This document shows positions 62,699 to 64,000 of a DNA stretch of 64,000 bases, piece by piece (within the stretch, counting starts at the first letter, position 1; each line of letters begins with the position of its first letter). The translations under genes were made by a program, and so were the position numbers. This DNA comes from Alphaproteobacteria bacterium UBA2966 (GTDB lineage Bacteria; Pseudomonadota; Alphaproteobacteria; UBA2966), in assembly GCA_002348365.1 (NCBI GenBank), contig DEBC01000089.1, forward strand, positions 1-64,000, read 5' to 3'. A model generated the notes under the pieces. That model was not told where the DNA came from and searched no databases. It was given only the letters and a program-made list of their open reading frames with translations.

Positions 62699-63201
62699 GA
62701 AGGTTCCTGCTGCAAATTCTTTCGGGCTGCCATCACCGCGAATCCGGTGAGGGCGAGCGATGCCAGCAGATTGTACCCCGCCATGGAAATACCGAACAGC
62801 GACCATGCCACCTCATCGCACCGGGCGGCCGGTGCTGACATGATCTGGGAGCGCAATTCATCCACGGACTGGGCCGTGCCTGCAGCAGCACCGGTGCATT
62901 CCGCCGTACCGGCCCACCAGGCCTGTTCGACCCCGACGTGATAAGTGGCGATGCCCGCGCCGACCAGGAACGCCACCGCCGCCAGGCCGTGGACAATCCC
63001 AACCGTCCTTGATTTGGTGGACAGCACCAGGCCGATGACCGCGAGCGCGATCGTCGCGGCATAGGGGATTCGTTGATAGAGGCAGAGGACGCATGGATCG
63101 AGGCCGCTGACGTATTGTGACAACAGCGCCGTTCCCAGAATTGCCGCGCTGGCAATCAGGAGTACCAGTGTGCTTGTGCGGGCGCTCAACAGGTCTGACA
63201 T
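62695..63201 (-). CDS. dsbB: Disulfide bond formation protein DsbB
   Basis: A 168-residue four-helix membrane protein. The first redox pair is LDPCVLCLYQR, the second periplasmic pair is TAECTG and ARCDEVAW. It reoxidises DsbA and passes electrons to quinone, fitting its coupling to COQ7. ATG 63201 follows the YqaA gene after 43 bases. Confidence 0.9.
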   Translation of the reverse strand: MSDLLSARTSTLVLLIASAAILGTALLSQYVSGLDPCVLCLYQRIPYAATIALAVIGLVLSTKSRTVGIVHGLAAVAFLVGAGIATYHVGVEQAWWAGTAECTGAAAGTAQSVDELRSQIMSAPAARCDEVAWSLFGISMAGYNLLASLALTGFAVMAARKNLQQEPS

Positions 63202-63244
63202 CTGCGTCGACTAGGATTCGGCGTGATACTCAGCCATATGGGCC

Positions 63245-63826
63245 TCAGAAGGCATAGCGCAAGACCACGAATCCTGCGAATAGTGTGATCACGAACACCG
63301 TTGCCACGATCTTGAGGTTGTCCTCGACGAAGGTTCGGATGGGCGGACCGAAACGCCACAGCAGGAAGGCCACGGCATAAAACCGAAGACCGCGTGAGAT
63401 CAACGACCCCGCGATGAAGGGCAACAGGCCGAGCCCCGTGACGCCGCTGGCTATCGTGAAAACCTTGTAGGGCAGAGGCGTGAGTCCCGCGGCGAACACA
63501 ATCAAAAGGCCCCATTCGTTGTACTGGGCCTGGAAGTCGGCGAAACGATCCGCGTAGCCGTAGAAGTTGAGCAGAGGCCGACCGATGGTCTCGTAGAGGA
63601 AAAATCCTATGGCGTAGCCTGCGATACCGCCCAGGACGGAAGAGATCGTGCAGACGGCCGCGATCAAAAACGCCCGAGCCCGCGCTGCCAGGACCATCGG
63701 AATGAGCATGACATCGGGCGGGATGGGAAAGAACGAGCTTTCCGTGAACGACACCAGGGCGAGCGCCGGTACCGCACGTCGATGCGCAGCGAGCGATAGT
63801 GTCCAGTCATAGAGGCGTTGCAGCAC
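63245..63826 (-). CDS. YqaA family membrane protein (DedA/SNARE-associated-like)
   Basis: A 193-residue inner-membrane protein: SFTESSFFPIPPDVMLIPMVL, the re-entrant GGIAGYAIGFFLYETIGRP, and LTPLPYKVFTIASGVTGLGLLPF. The start is GTG (encoded Met); no strong ribosome site. YqaA proteins are related to DedA lipid scramblase-like transporters; role unknown. DsbB follows 43 bases after its stop on the same strand. Confidence 0.88.
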   Translation of the reverse strand: MLQRLYDWTLSLAAHRRAVPALALVSFTESSFFPIPPDVMLIPMVLAARARAFLIAAVCTISSVLGGIAGYAIGFFLYETIGRPLLNFYGYADRFADFQAQYNEWGLLIVFAAGLTPLPYKVFTIASGVTGLGLLPFIAGSLISRGLRFYAVAFLLWRFGPPIRTFVEDNLKIVATVFVITLFAGFVVLRYAF

Positions 63827-64000
63827 GTCAGGAGGTCCATTTCGGGCGGTGGGATGGCCGTCGCTATATCAGGCGCAGGCGCCAAGAGCAACGCAAGCGG
63901 CCAGCTCGCCAATTCTTATGCGATTCAGGGGCGGTGTCGTCTGTTTGGATGGATCACCTTATTGACCGGCGACCACCCTCGACTATGATCCGCCCCGTGC
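63827..64000. other. Right-edge intergenic sequence
   Basis: The final 174 bases hold no convincing open frame and are cut by the window edge; they include the upstream region of the YqaA gene. I saw no hairpin or repeat worth calling here. Confidence 0.4.

Overview
This window looks like a chromosomal segment of an alphaproteobacterium, most plausibly of the Rhodospirillales type. The evidence is gene content and order, not a database search: metX-metW, a chorismate mutase/hisC/tyrA/DUF2125 block, argH-lptM-lysA followed by a TIGR02302 protein, ftsEX flanked by an MJ0042 zinc-finger protein, and HIG1/cobalamin adenosyltransferase/etfBA/3-hydroxyacyl-CoA dehydrogenase. DNA is GC-rich and densely coding, with many ATGA/GTGA overlaps. 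No tRNA, rRNA, CRISPR array, prophage or complete insertion sequence was recognised.

Layout. Positions 1-19,000 are accessory and catabolic: a partial exported protein, an FAD oxidoreductase, a bacterial voltage-gated sodium channel, two luciferase-like flavin enzymes, a lone molybdopterin (CoxL-type) subunit, a gamma-glutamyltransferase-like enzyme, a PAS-PAS adenylate cyclase, and a long minus-strand run (19,008 to 11,385) of acyl-CoA ligase, ketopantoate-reductase-like enzyme, Old-Yellow-Enzyme/Fe-S reductase, flavin monooxygenase, an atypical deaminase and the cyclase. Positions 19,009-19,979 are a gene-poor gap with a decayed reading frame, an AT-rich island and a perfect 15-bp inverted repeat. 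Positions 20-31 kb are mostly housekeeping (glyoxalase II, GST, metXW, the Phe/Tyr branch, chaC). Positions 29.6-36 kb hold a second accessory patch (SDR, Rieske oxygenase, broken RidA, GMC oxidoreductase, tandem GFA proteins, LysR fragment). Positions 36-64 kb are core functions: class II ribonucleotide reductase, plsC/ydcF/HAD, ftsEX, hpt, lysA, argH, TlpA, ETF and acyl-CoA oxidation, GluQRS, a DNA glycosylase, COQ7, DsbB.

How genes work together. NrdJ needs adenosylcobalamin, and a PduO-type cobalamin adenosyltransferase lies 16 kb away. Acyl-CoA dehydrogenase, EtfAB and 3-hydroxyacyl-CoA dehydrogenase form a beta-oxidation set. MetX/MetW feed methionine synthesis; the chorismate mutase, aminotransferase and TyrA serve Phe/Tyr synthesis.

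Most notable are the lesions. Two hydrolase-type genes, and perhaps a third frame, are interrupted by a single in-frame TAG, and two genes are each one base short. TAG is the normal terminator of many intact genes here, so decay (or, for the one-base losses, sequencing error) is the default explanation, but it can be tested. Also of interest are a deaminase whose first zinc cysteine is tryptophan, a terminator-like hairpin in the leader of etfB where an SDR-nuclease pair splits a usually contiguous cluster, paired 9-bp direct repeats at 243-307, and an FNR-like palindrome with degenerate DnaA-like boxes upstream of nrdJ. I did not find a clearly new defence or mobile system.
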